From NCBI RefSeq assembly GCF_000708885.1, contig NZ_JEOE01000017.1, positions 1 to 64,000 on the forward strand: 64,000 bases of DNA. Reading direction: 5' to 3'. Shown here one piece after another: positions 30,077 through 37,746 of this stretch. Made by a program: the position numbers and the translations under genes. Numbering within the stretch: the stretch's first letter is position 1; the number at the start of each line of letters is the position of its first letter. A model generated the notes under the pieces. It had not been told where the DNA came from. It was given only the letters and a program-made list of their open reading frames with translations, and searched no databases. Source of the DNA: Cellulomonas sp. HZM (GTDB lineage Bacteria; Actinomycetota; Actinomycetes; Actinomycetales; Cellulomonadaceae).

Positions 30077-32251
30077 ATGCGACTGCTTCGTCCCGTCGCG
30101 GCCCTCGGGGCCGCAGCCCTCGTCCTGCTCGCCGCCGCGCCCGCCCTGGCGGACCCGTTCCCGGTGCAGCAGATCGACGGTTCGACGCCGGTGACGGACG
30201 AGAGCTGGGCGCTGCCGCAGCCAGACCAGAACTCGGCGGCGCTCTCGAAGGACGTGCTGAGCCTGACGACCCCGAGCCCCGGCTTCCAGGCGGGCACAGC
30301 GGTGATCGACGACTCGTTCCGCTCGGACGTCGCGTTCACGGTCGACTTCGACTACAAGGCGTACGGCGGTGGCAACCCGGGTGACGCCATGACGTTCTTC
30401 CTCATGGACGCGGCCACCGCGCCCAACCTGGGTGGGTCGGGGGGTTCGTCGGGCTACGTGGCGATGCAGGGCGGGTACGTCGCGGTCGGCCTCGACAACG
30501 CGGGCAACTTCAGCGCCGACAACCAGTTCCCGAACCGTCCCTCGTCGGTCACGCTCCGCGGTGCGGCGCTCGCCGCCCCGACGGCGTGGCCAGTGCTCGA
30601 CGTCACCGGCGCCCCGGGCGGCACCGTGTCGACGTCGGCGACGCAGTCCCGCCACGTGCAGGTCCAGGTCGAGCCGTCCGGCACGGACAGCCTCACGGTG
30701 ACCGTGCGGATGGACGCAGCCGCGGGCGGGCCGCTGCAGACCGTGTACGACCACGTGGACGTGCGCTCCCTGGGCCGTGGCCAGCCCGCACGACCGGCGC
30801 GGCTCGACCTGGGGTTCTCGGCGGGCACGGGCGGTGCGACGAACAACTACGAGGTCTCGAACGTCGTGGCGACCGCGGACGCCGACCTCTCGGTCGCCAA
30901 GTCGGGGCCGACGAGCGTCGCCCCGGGCTCCGACGTCACGTGGACCGTCACGGCGAGCAGCGACGACACGAACCCCGTCGAGGGTGCCGTGGTCACGGAC
31001 ACGATCCCCGCGGGACTGACGGGCGTGACGTGGAGCTGCACCCCGCAGACCGGGGGGACCTGCCCGGACCCCGCGACGGGTGACGCGACCGCCGGGCAGC
31101 CGCTGGACGTCCCGGTCGACCTGCTGCGCAGCGGCTCGGTGCAGATCACCGTGGCCGGCACGGCGCCCGTGGGGCTCGCGGGGACGACGGTGACCAACAC
31201 CGCGACGATCACCTCGGGCACGCGCACCGAGACCGACCCGTCGGACAACTCGGCGACGACGAGCACCCGGGTCCGCGAGCTCCCGGACCTGACGCCGACC
31301 GTGAGCGTCGACCCGACGCCCCTGGTGTACGGGCAGGGCGTGACCTGGACCGTGGACGTCGAGAACCTCGCGACCGTCGACGGCCTGGCGCCCGGCGCGA
31401 CCGTGCACGTGAGCGTCCCGCCCGTGGTCGCGTCCGGCTCGGTCGTCGCCCCGGCGGGCTGCACGCCGCAGGGCGACGGGTACGACTGCGACCTCGGCAC
31501 GCTCGCGGCGGGCGGCTCCACGACGGTGACGTTCACCGCGACCGTGTCGGGCGCGCTCGACGCGTGCACCGACGGCACGTCGACGTTCGCCGCGACGACG
31601 TCGAGCGACCTGCCCGACGCCGACGAGGACAACGACTCCGACTCCGTCGCCGTGCCGTGCACCGTGCCGGTCGACCTGGCGGTGGTCAAGACCGGAACGG
31701 CTCAGGCCACGGTCGGGGACGAGGTCACGTACACGGTGACCGTCTCGAGCGCGGGCGACGTGCCCGCACCTGCGACGACCATCAGCGACGACCTGCCGCC
31801 GGGCCTCGACGACGCGACGTGGACGTGCACCGTCTCGGACGGCTCGTCGTGCGCGCCCGCGTCCGGCACGGGGGACGTGTCCGCGGTCGCGACGATCCCC
31901 GCGCACGGCACGGCCGTCGTCGTCGTGACCGCGTCGACCACGACCGTGGGCGAGGTGACGAACGTGGCTGGCGTGACCACGTGCGACGTGTGCACCGGCG
32001 TCGGCGTCCTCACGGCGTCGGCGACGACGTCGGTGGTCGCCGCGCCCGTGACCCCGACGCCCACCCCGACCCCGACCGACACCTCCACGGCGACGCCCGC
32101 CCCGACCCCGTCCGCATCGCCCGCACCGACCGGTCCGGGCGAGCTCGGGACGACGGGCGCCGACGCGGTCGCCCCGCTGGTGTGGGCTGTCATACTCGTC
32201 GCCGCCGGCATCGTCGTGACGATCGTCGTGCGCCGGAGGTCCCGCGGCTGA
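30077..32251 (+). CDS. Wall-anchored surface protein: lectin-like domain plus DUF11-like repeats
   Basis: 724 residues from ATG 30077. A Sec signal peptide ends at PALA (about 24). Residues 25-275 look like an L-type lectin sandwich (GGNPGDAMTFFLMD, GYVAVGLDNAGNFS). Three repeated beta domains follow, each beginning with a DLSVAKSGPTSVAPGSDVTWTV-like strand: about 277-400, 400-530 and 535-650, the first and third closest to the DUF11 pattern. A Thr/Pro stalk (TPTPTPTDTSTATPAPTP) leads to LGTTG, a hydrophobic helix and RRRSRG, a sorting signal variant. It probably mediates binding to glycans or surfaces. Confidence 0.78.
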   Translation: MRLLRPVAALGAAALVLLAAAPALADPFPVQQIDGSTPVTDESWALPQPDQNSAALSKDVLSLTTPSPGFQAGTAVIDDSFRSDVAFTVDFDYKAYGGGNPGDAMTFFLMDAATAPNLGGSGGSSGYVAMQGGYVAVGLDNAGNFSADNQFPNRPSSVTLRGAALAAPTAWPVLDVTGAPGGTVSTSATQSRHVQVQVEPSGTDSLTVTVRMDAAAGGPLQTVYDHVDVRSLGRGQPARPARLDLGFSAGTGGATNNYEVSNVVATADADLSVAKSGPTSVAPGSDVTWTVTASSDDTNPVEGAVVTDTIPAGLTGVTWSCTPQTGGTCPDPATGDATAGQPLDVPVDLLRSGSVQITVAGTAPVGLAGTTVTNTATITSGTRTETDPSDNSATTSTRVRELPDLTPTVSVDPTPLVYGQGVTWTVDVENLATVDGLAPGATVHVSVPPVVASGSVVAPAGCTPQGDGYDCDLGTLAAGGSTTVTFTATVSGALDACTDGTSTFAATTSSDLPDADEDNDSDSVAVPCTVPVDLAVVKTGTAQATVGDEVTYTVTVSSAGDVPAPATTISDDLPPGLDDATWTCTVSDGSSCAPASGTGDVSAVATIPAHGTAVVVVTASTTTVGEVTNVAGVTTCDVCTGVGVLTASATTSVVAAPVTPTPTPTPTDTSTATPAPTPSASPAPTGPGELGTTGADAVAPLVWAVILVAAGIVVTIVVRRRSRG

Positions 32252-32296
32252 GCGCCCCGCTCCGGCACCTGCGGACGCACGAGAGGAGCGGTGGCC

Positions 32297-34261
32297 GTGA
32301 TCGAGCCCACCGTGCTGGACGACGCGCTCGCGTCCCGATGGGTCCGCCGCGTGCCGGTGTGGACCACCCGATGGCTGCTCCCGTTGGCGACGCTGGTCGT
32401 CGGGATCCTCGCGATCTCCCTGCCCGGGGGTGAGGTGTGGACCGCGGCCCAGGTCGCCGACGGCACCGCCCAGCGCTCGGCCGCGCTCGTCGGGTTCGCC
32501 GCAGGGGCTGTCGTCGTCTCGGTGTGGCGCCCGGCCTGGGGCGTGTGGCTCGTCGCCGCGACCGGTGCGCTGGGGACGGCATGGCCGCCCTCGGTCGCGG
32601 TCCCGGCGGCGTGGTGGGCGGTCCTCGGGCTCGTCGCGGCGGTCGTCGGTGTCCTGGACGCCGCCGCTGCCGCGCACCAGCGCGTCGTGGCGCGCTCGTC
32701 CGGAATGGTCGTCGTGCCGGACGTGGACGACGACCTACGGCGGCTGATGCTGCGTCCGCGGGTCGGCGTGCTCGCCGTCGGCGTCGTGGCGCTCGTCGGA
32801 GTCGCCCCGCTGACCGGCCTGTACCACCACGACCTGACGTCCGCGCAGGAGTTCCGCGCGGCTGCCGTGCACGGTACGGGGACCGTGACGAAGGTGGACG
32901 ACGACGGCTTCTGGTTCGACGCCGACGTCGACGGCCGCACGATCCGGGTCTCGGAGAACTCGCTGTCCGCGAGCGTCGGCGACGAGGTCCCGGTGACCTA
33001 CCTGCCCGACGGCTCGCGTGCCGAGCGCACCGACGACGCGTTCGACCCGACGGGGCCGCTGGTCGCGATCGCGGTGCTGCTCCTGGTCGCCGTGACGGCG
33101 TTCCTGGTCGAGCTCGACCGGCGCGCCCGCGCGCACCGGCTGCTGCGGAACGGCGGGGTCGCGTGGCGGGTCGCGGTCGCCCCGAGCTCGTCGTCGCGCC
33201 TGGACGTCGCCCCGCTCGACGCCCCGCACCGCGTCGTCGCCCAGCTCGCCCTGACGACGACCGACGAGCGGGTCGACGGCGCGCGCGACGGTGCCGCTGG
33301 CGGGCCCGGCGGCATCGACGGCACCGACGGGTCGGACGAGAACGAGCACGACGACGAGCGCCCGACGAGCGAGCTGTCCGACCACGAGCTGCTCGCGTGG
33401 CTGCGCGACATGCACCGTGAGGGAGAGGACGACGAGGACGACGAGGACTGGCACCGGCCGTCCGACACCGAGGCGGTCGTCGTGGGTCTCGATGCGCTCG
33501 GCGACCGACCGGTGGTCCAGGTCGACGGCGCGTGGTGGGCGAGCAGGTTCCCCGCGCGCGAGCGGATGTCGCTGCCGTGGTCGGCGGCGGGCCGTCGTGC
33601 GCGTGGTCCCCTGGCGCCGGGTATGCGCTCGGAGGGCGCCGTCGAGCGGGAGCGACGGCTCGACGCGAGCCTGTCGGAGCGAGGTCCGGCCGGTCGCGAG
33701 CACGAGGACCCAGCGGGCGAGCCCCGGTCGGTCCGCGTGCTCGGGGTGGCAGCGCGCGTGCTCCGGCGCACGCCGCTCGTGGTCCCGTTCGCCGTCGCGC
33801 CGATCGTCTTCGTCGCGGCCCGCTGGCTCTTCGCACCGCCCGACGGACCCGGCTGGGTCGCCCTGATCGGCGGGTCGCTCGGCACCGCCGCGCTGGGTGG
33901 CGGGTGGGTCGAGCGCGCACGCCCGCGGCTGCGGATCACGCGTGCGGGGCTGCGCACCACCGGCCCGTTCGTCGACCGCACGATCGCCTGGGCCGACGTG
34001 ACGCGCGTCCTCACGTCCGAGGACGGCCTCGTCGTGCGCACCACGGACGACGCGTTCGGCGTGCCGTTCGTCCCCGACGTCTCGCCGCCGCTGCTCGCGG
34101 GCGACCCGGACGTGACGACCGCGGCGCACCTCCTGGAGGAGGCGCGCCGCGGTGCGGGGCAGGCGAGCGGTCCGAGCGCCACCACACCGTCGCTGGCCGC
34201 GCTCGCGGGCCTGGCCTGGGTCGCTGCGCTCGTCGGCGGGGCGCTCAGCGTCCTGCTGTGA
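32297..34261 (+). CDS. Large membrane protein with PH-like C-terminal domain, unknown function
   Basis: 654 residues from GTG 32297, chosen because GAGGAG at 32283-32288 is 8 bases upstream; an in-frame GTG at 32291 is too close. Helices lie at about 20-110 (four segments), 155-180 and 255-280. A beta-rich soluble segment (GTVTKVDDDGFWFDADVDGRTIRV) resembles DUF3592-type domains. The middle is very acidic (SDENEHDDERP, GEDDEDDEDW). After two more helices, the C-terminus has a PH-like strand pattern (RPRLRITRAGLRTTGPFVDRTIAWADVTRV) and a last helix. No catalytic motif is seen. Confidence 0.7.
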   Translation: MIEPTVLDDALASRWVRRVPVWTTRWLLPLATLVVGILAISLPGGEVWTAAQVADGTAQRSAALVGFAAGAVVVSVWRPAWGVWLVAATGALGTAWPPSVAVPAAWWAVLGLVAAVVGVLDAAAAAHQRVVARSSGMVVVPDVDDDLRRLMLRPRVGVLAVGVVALVGVAPLTGLYHHDLTSAQEFRAAAVHGTGTVTKVDDDGFWFDADVDGRTIRVSENSLSASVGDEVPVTYLPDGSRAERTDDAFDPTGPLVAIAVLLLVAVTAFLVELDRRARAHRLLRNGGVAWRVAVAPSSSSRLDVAPLDAPHRVVAQLALTTTDERVDGARDGAAGGPGGIDGTDGSDENEHDDERPTSELSDHELLAWLRDMHREGEDDEDDEDWHRPSDTEAVVVGLDALGDRPVVQVDGAWWASRFPARERMSLPWSAAGRRARGPLAPGMRSEGAVERERRLDASLSERGPAGREHEDPAGEPRSVRVLGVAARVLRRTPLVVPFAVAPIVFVAARWLFAPPDGPGWVALIGGSLGTAALGGGWVERARPRLRITRAGLRTTGPFVDRTIAWADVTRVLTSEDGLVVRTTDDAFGVPFVPDVSPPLLAGDPDVTTAAHLLEEARRGAGQASGPSATTPSLAALAGLAWVAALVGGALSVLL

Positions 34262-34264
34262 GGA

Positions 34265-34762
34265 TCACCGGTAGTTCGTGAACTGCAGCGCGGCGTCCAC
34301 GTCGGCGCCCTTGAGCAGCGCGATGACCGCCTGCAGGTCGTCGCGGCTCTTGGCCGACACGCGCAGCTCGTCGCCCTGGATCTGCGTCTTGACCGACTTG
34401 GGGCCCTCGTCGCGCACGATCTTGGCGAGCTTCTTGGCCACCTCGGAGGACAGGCCCTCCTTGATCGCGGCGCTCAGCCGGTACTCCTTGCCGGACGGCT
34501 TGGGCTCGCCGTCGCCGAGGTCCAGCGCCTTGAGCGAGATGTCGCGGCGGATGAGCTTGGACTGGAACACGTCGAGGATCGCGAGCACGCGGTCCGAGGA
34601 GTTCGCGATCATCAGGACGTTCTCGCCGCTCCACGCGATCGACGCGCCCACGCCCTTGAAGTCGTAGCGCTGCGCGATCTCCTTCGCGGCCTGGTTGAGG
34701 GCGTTGTCGACCTCCTGCCGGTCCACCTTGCTGACGACGTCGAACGACGACTCGCTCGCCAT
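34265..34762 (-). CDS. YajQ-family nucleotide-binding protein
   Basis: 165 residues. The whole length matches the UPF0234/YajQ family: [33 protein letters not shown] at the N-terminus, [26 protein letters not shown] and [26 protein letters not shown] at the C-terminus. Some members bind cyclic di-GMP; others are suggested to bind RNA or tRNA. It is convergent with the upstream gene with a 3-base gap. Start ATG 34762 has GAGGGAGG upstream. Confidence 0.93.
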   Translation of the reverse strand: MASESSFDVVSKVDRQEVDNALNQAAKEIAQRYDFKGVGASIAWSGENVLMIANSSDRVLAILDVFQSKLIRRDISLKALDLGDGEPKPSGKEYRLSAAIKEGLSSEVAKKLAKIVRDEGPKSVKTQIQGDELRVSAKSRDDLQAVIALLKGADVDAALQFTNYR

Positions 34763-34844
34763 GACTTCCTCCCTCGCGCCGGCTGCGACCGGCCTCGCTG
34801 CATCCGTCCGGCCACCCGTTTCGCTCCCGGGGGCCCGGTGTTGC

Positions 34845-34850
34845 TATCCT
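34845..34850 (+). promoter_or_regulatory. -10 element (TATCCT) for tRNA-Tyr
   Basis: TATCCT in the context GTTGCTATCCTTCC, 70 bases upstream of the tRNA. A weak -35 (around 34820) is too uncertain to place. Confidence 0.4.
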
Positions 34851-34920
34851 TCCACGGCACGCCGCGGCGTCGCCCGGTCCCGGATCCGTCCGGGGGCCCG
34901 GAGCGCGCGGTACGCACCCC

Positions 34921-35002
34921 GGCGGGTTACCCGAGTGGCCAAAGGGGGCTGACTGTAAATCAGCTGGCAACGCCTACGGGGGTTCGAATCCCTCACCCGC
35001 CA
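34921..35002 (+). tRNA. tRNA-Tyr (GTA)
   Basis: 82 bases without CCA. Acceptor GGCGGGT (34921-34927) pairs with ACCCGCC (34995-35001). The anticodon GTA is at 34955-34957 in the loop CTGTAAA. A long variable arm (class II, expected for bacterial Tyr) precedes the T loop GGTTCGAATCC. A terminator starts 10 bases downstream. Confidence 0.95.
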
Positions 35003-35012
35003 CGTTGTGAAC

Positions 35013-35054
35013 GACGAAGGGCCGTCATCCCCGATGGGAGGACGGCCCTTCGTC
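35013..35054. terminator. Bidirectional terminator between tRNA-Tyr and the DHA2 pump gene
   Basis: 14-bp arms GACGAAGGGCCGTC (35013-35026) and GACGGCCCTTCGTC (35041-35054), loop of 14 bases. It serves the tRNA from the left and the convergent transporter gene from the right. Confidence 0.8.
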
Positions 35055-35074
35055 ATGTGCGACCGATCGGCCCG

Positions 35075-36580
35075 TCACTCGGCGAGCAGCGCGAGCTCCT
35101 GCTCGATCTCCTCGGCGAGCTGCTCGCCGACCGGCTGGGGCCGACGCGGCGTCCGGACGAGGGTCGCGAGCATCACGACCGTCACCGCGATGAGCCCGGC
35201 TCCGACGAGGAACGCACGGCTGGCACCCACGGCGAACGCGTGCTGCGCGATCTGGGCGGCGGTGTCGCCGACGGGTGCCGCGGCGCGCGCCGCGCTCTCG
35301 GCGAGCGTCACCAGCACCGCGAGGCCCAGTGCGCCGCCGATCTGCTGCGCGGCGTTGACCAGACCCGAGGCGGCACCCGCGTCGCGCGGGTCCACGCCCT
35401 GCAGGCCCGCCGCGGTGAGCGGCACGAACGCGAGGCCGTTGCCGATCCCGAACAGCATGAGCGAGACCAGGATCTGCGGGTAGCCCGAGTCGACGCTCAG
35501 CCGCGACAGGAGCAGCAGCGCGACGGTGGTGATCGTCAGCCCGACGACCATCGGCAGCCGGATGCCGACGCGGCCCATGAGCCGGGCGGACACCTGCGAG
35601 AAGACGAGCAGCATGACCGTGATCGGCAGGAACGCGACGCCCGTGGCGAGCGGCGAGTACCCGAGCACGTCCTGCAGGAACTGGGTGAGGAAGAAGAACA
35701 GCCCGGTCATCGCGGCCATGAGCAGCAGGCGTCCGGCGAGCGCGGCCGAGCGGGTGCGGTCGCCGAACAGCCGCAGCGGGGTGATCGGTGAGGCCGCGCG
35801 CAGCTCGACGAGCACGAACGTGGTGAGCAGCACGCCGCCCACGACGAACGACCCGACCGCCCGGCCGTCGCCCCAGCCGGACTCCGCCGCACGGACGAAC
35901 CCGTACACGAGCGCGGTCATGCCGATGGTCGAGGTGAACGCGCCGGCGAGGTCGAACCGTCCGCGGTGGCGCGGCGTCTCGGTGAGCACGGCGCGTGCCA
36001 GCAGCACGAGGCCGATGCCGATCGGGACGTTGACGAACATCACCCAGCGCCACGACACCCACTGCGTGAGCATGCCGCCGGCGATGAGCCCGATCGCGGA
36101 GCCGCCGATCGAGACGGCCGAGAAGTAGCCGAGGGCCCGGGCGCGCTCGCGGCCCTCGGGGAAGCGCGCCATGAGCAGCGCGAGCGCGGACGGCGCGGCG
36201 AACGCGGCGCCGACGCCCTGCGCCGCGCGGGCGAGCAGGAGGACGGTCGTCGACTCGGCGAAGCCGCCGACGAGCGAGCTGAGAGTGAACAACGAGATGC
36301 CGGCGAGCAGCACACGCTTGCGGCCGACGATGTCGCCGGCCCGGGCGCCGAGCAGCAGCAGGCCGCCGAACGCGAGCGTGTAGGCGTTGAGCACCCATGA
36401 CAGCCCGGTGGGTGTGAAGCCGAGCGCGCGCTGCATGTCCGGCAGCGCGACGTTCACGATGGTCGTGTCGAGCACGAGCATGAGCTGGGTGGTGAGGATC
36501 GCCGCCAGCACGAGAGCCGGGGACGCGGAGCGCAGACGGCCGGTGGCCGTCGCTGCGGTGGGGGAGCTGGTCGCGGACAC
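35075..36580 (-). CDS. MFS multidrug efflux transporter, DHA2 (EmrB/QacA) family
   Basis: 501 residues from GTG 36580 with GGAGG just upstream. Drug/proton antiporter with 14 predicted helices. Motif D1 (LDTTIVNVALPDMQRALGF) is in helix 1, motif A-like GARAGDIVGRKRVLLAG between helices 2 and 3, and motif C-like GSAIGLIAGGMLTQWVSWRW with the adjoining FVNVPIG. The gene is divergent from a TetR regulator, the standard set-up for inducible efflux. Substrate cannot be told from sequence. Confidence 0.9.
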   Translation of the reverse strand: MSATSSPTAATATGRLRSASPALVLAAILTTQLMLVLDTTIVNVALPDMQRALGFTPTGLSWVLNAYTLAFGGLLLLGARAGDIVGRKRVLLAGISLFTLSSLVGGFAESTTVLLLARAAQGVGAAFAAPSALALLMARFPEGRERARALGYFSAVSIGGSAIGLIAGGMLTQWVSWRWVMFVNVPIGIGLVLLARAVLTETPRHRGRFDLAGAFTSTIGMTALVYGFVRAAESGWGDGRAVGSFVVGGVLLTTFVLVELRAASPITPLRLFGDRTRSAALAGRLLLMAAMTGLFFFLTQFLQDVLGYSPLATGVAFLPITVMLLVFSQVSARLMGRVGIRLPMVVGLTITTVALLLLSRLSVDSGYPQILVSLMLFGIGNGLAFVPLTAAGLQGVDPRDAGAASGLVNAAQQIGGALGLAVLVTLAESAARAAAPVGDTAAQIAQHAFAVGASRAFLVGAGLIAVTVVMLATLVRTPRRPQPVGEQLAEEIEQELALLAE

Positions 36581-36620
36581 GCGGACCTCCGCGGGGTTAG
36601 TATGTGGGGAAGTGGAGAGA

Positions 36621-36646
36621 GCCTCCGTTTGGAACTATACGGAGGC
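36621..36646. promoter_or_regulatory. Operator-like palindrome between the efflux pump and TetR genes
   Basis: GCCTCCGT (36621-36628) and ACGGAGGC (36639-36646) form perfect 8-bp arms with a 10-bp spacer. The site contains a TATACG/TATAGT sequence usable as -10 on either strand, so binding would block both divergent promoters. Likely operator of the TetR protein at 36747. Confidence 0.55.
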
Positions 36647-36746
36647 ACCCTCCGGTTTGGCAACAGGTGCATGCCGTCGCGACGACGCGACGTGCGTCAC
36701 GAACCTGGGGCGGGCCGGCGGGCCGACGACGAGAGGAGCGCGCGAG

Positions 36747-37334
36747 GTGACCGACGAGAAGCCGCGTCCCCTGCGCGCCGACGCCGCACGCAACCGCCGC
36801 AAGGTGATCGAGGCGGCGACCCTCGCGTTCGACGAGCACGGGACGGACGCCTCGCTCGAGGAGATCGCACGCACGGCCGGCGTGGGCGTCGGCACGCTCT
36901 ACCGGCACTTCCCGACCCGCCTCGACCTCATCGCCGCGGTGTACCGGGACAACCTCGACGCGTTCGTCGTGCGTGCCGACGAGCTGCTCGCGCACGGGCC
37001 TGCCGGCGAGGCGCTCGACGAGTGGGTGCTCGGGTTCGTCGACTACGTGACCCGCAAGCGGGGCATGGCGACCGCACTCAAGGTCGGCCTCGGTCCGGAT
37101 GCCGCGCAGGTCATGGGGGAGGGGCGCGTGAAGCTCGAGGCCGCTGCGCGCCGGATCGTCGAGGCGGCGCAGGCGCAGGGCGCCGTGCGCGCCGACCTCG
37201 AGGCGGGTGACCTCATGCGGGCCGTCAGCGGCGTCTGCATGGCGGGTGCCGAGGCGGTCGACCGCGACAGGACGGAGCGTGCGCTGCGCCTCGTCCTCGA
37301 CGGCGTCCGCTGGACTGCTCCCACGCCGTCCTGA
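36747..37334 (+). CDS. TetR-family transcriptional regulator
   Basis: 195 residues from GTG 36747, RBS GAGAGGAG at 36731-36738. The N-terminal helix-turn-helix is ADAARNRRKVIEAATLAFDEHG...SLEEIARTAGVGVGTLYRHFPTR. The C-terminal ligand domain is of the AefR/YcdC-related type seen next to DHA2 pumps (LLAHGPAGEALDEWVLGFVDYVTRKRG). It very probably represses the divergent efflux gene and itself through the palindrome at 36621-36646. Confidence 0.9.
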   Translation: MTDEKPRPLRADAARNRRKVIEAATLAFDEHGTDASLEEIARTAGVGVGTLYRHFPTRLDLIAAVYRDNLDAFVVRADELLAHGPAGEALDEWVLGFVDYVTRKRGMATALKVGLGPDAAQVMGEGRVKLEAAARRIVEAAQAQGAVRADLEAGDLMRAVSGVCMAGAEAVDRDRTERALRLVLDGVRWTAPTPS

Positions 37335-37384
37335 CCGACCCCGGCCGCCCCTGACCGACCCCGGCCGACCCTGCCCGACCCCGC
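37331..37384. repeat. 20-bp direct repeat at the 3' end of the TetR gene
   Basis: Two near-identical copies (37331-37350 and 37351-37370, differing at one base) and a partial third (37371-37384) of CTGACCGACCCCGGCCGCCC. The first copy contains the TetR stop codon. Confidence 0.7.
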
Positions 37385-37432
37385 TCTCTCGCACCCGTGC
37401 CGCCGGACCCACGCGTCCGGCGACGATCGGAT

Positions 37433-37509
37433 CAGCGGCACTTGTGACGCGTGCGCCACGTGATGCCGTCGCCGCGCCTCACCAGCCCCACTGGTCACAA
37501 GTGCCGCTG
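37433..37509. repeat. 16-bp perfect inverted repeat with a 44-base loop
   Basis: CAGCGGCACTTGTGAC (37433-37448) and GTCACAAGTGCCGCTG (37494-37509). The region 37335-37746 has no gene. The element could be a terminator for tetR, a small structured RNA, or a dispersed intergenic repeat; no T tract follows. Confidence 0.6.
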
Positions 37510-37561
37510 GATGTGAATCGCACCGTCGGCGCGCGGGGGCGACCACGGGTTGCTCGATGTT

Positions 37562-37578
37562 CGGTTCGGGCCGAACCG
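37562..37578. promoter_or_regulatory. Operator-like palindrome upstream of the GH2 gene
   Basis: CGGTTCGG, one central G, CCGAACCG: perfect 8-bp arms, 33 bases upstream of the candidate -35 of the glycoside hydrolase gene. Candidate site for a sugar-responsive regulator; which one is unknown. Confidence 0.4.
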
Positions 37579-37610
37579 CTGCGAATCTGATCGCTCTTTG
37601 TCCGAAACTG

Positions 37611-37639
37611 TTGCCTTTGCGATCGATCCTGGTCACAAT
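37611..37639 (+). promoter_or_regulatory. Candidate promoter of the GH2 gene
   Basis: -35 TTGCCT (37611-37616) and -10 CACAAT (37634-37639), spacer 17. The leader to the ATG at 37747 is about 100 bases. Confidence 0.35.
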
Positions 37640-37746
37640 CGGGAGCACTCACCGCGAACCCGACGAACCACCGACACCCCGATGAACCACGGGTCGGCCC
37701 CGGGACGCGGCGAGAAGCACCCACTCAACGACGAGAGGTCAGGACG

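Noticed and set aside
30077-32251. Reading the frame back to 28838 as a longer protein
   Set aside because: The upstream part overlaps fprA and htpX in another frame and is Arg-rich; the signal peptide begins at ATG 30077.
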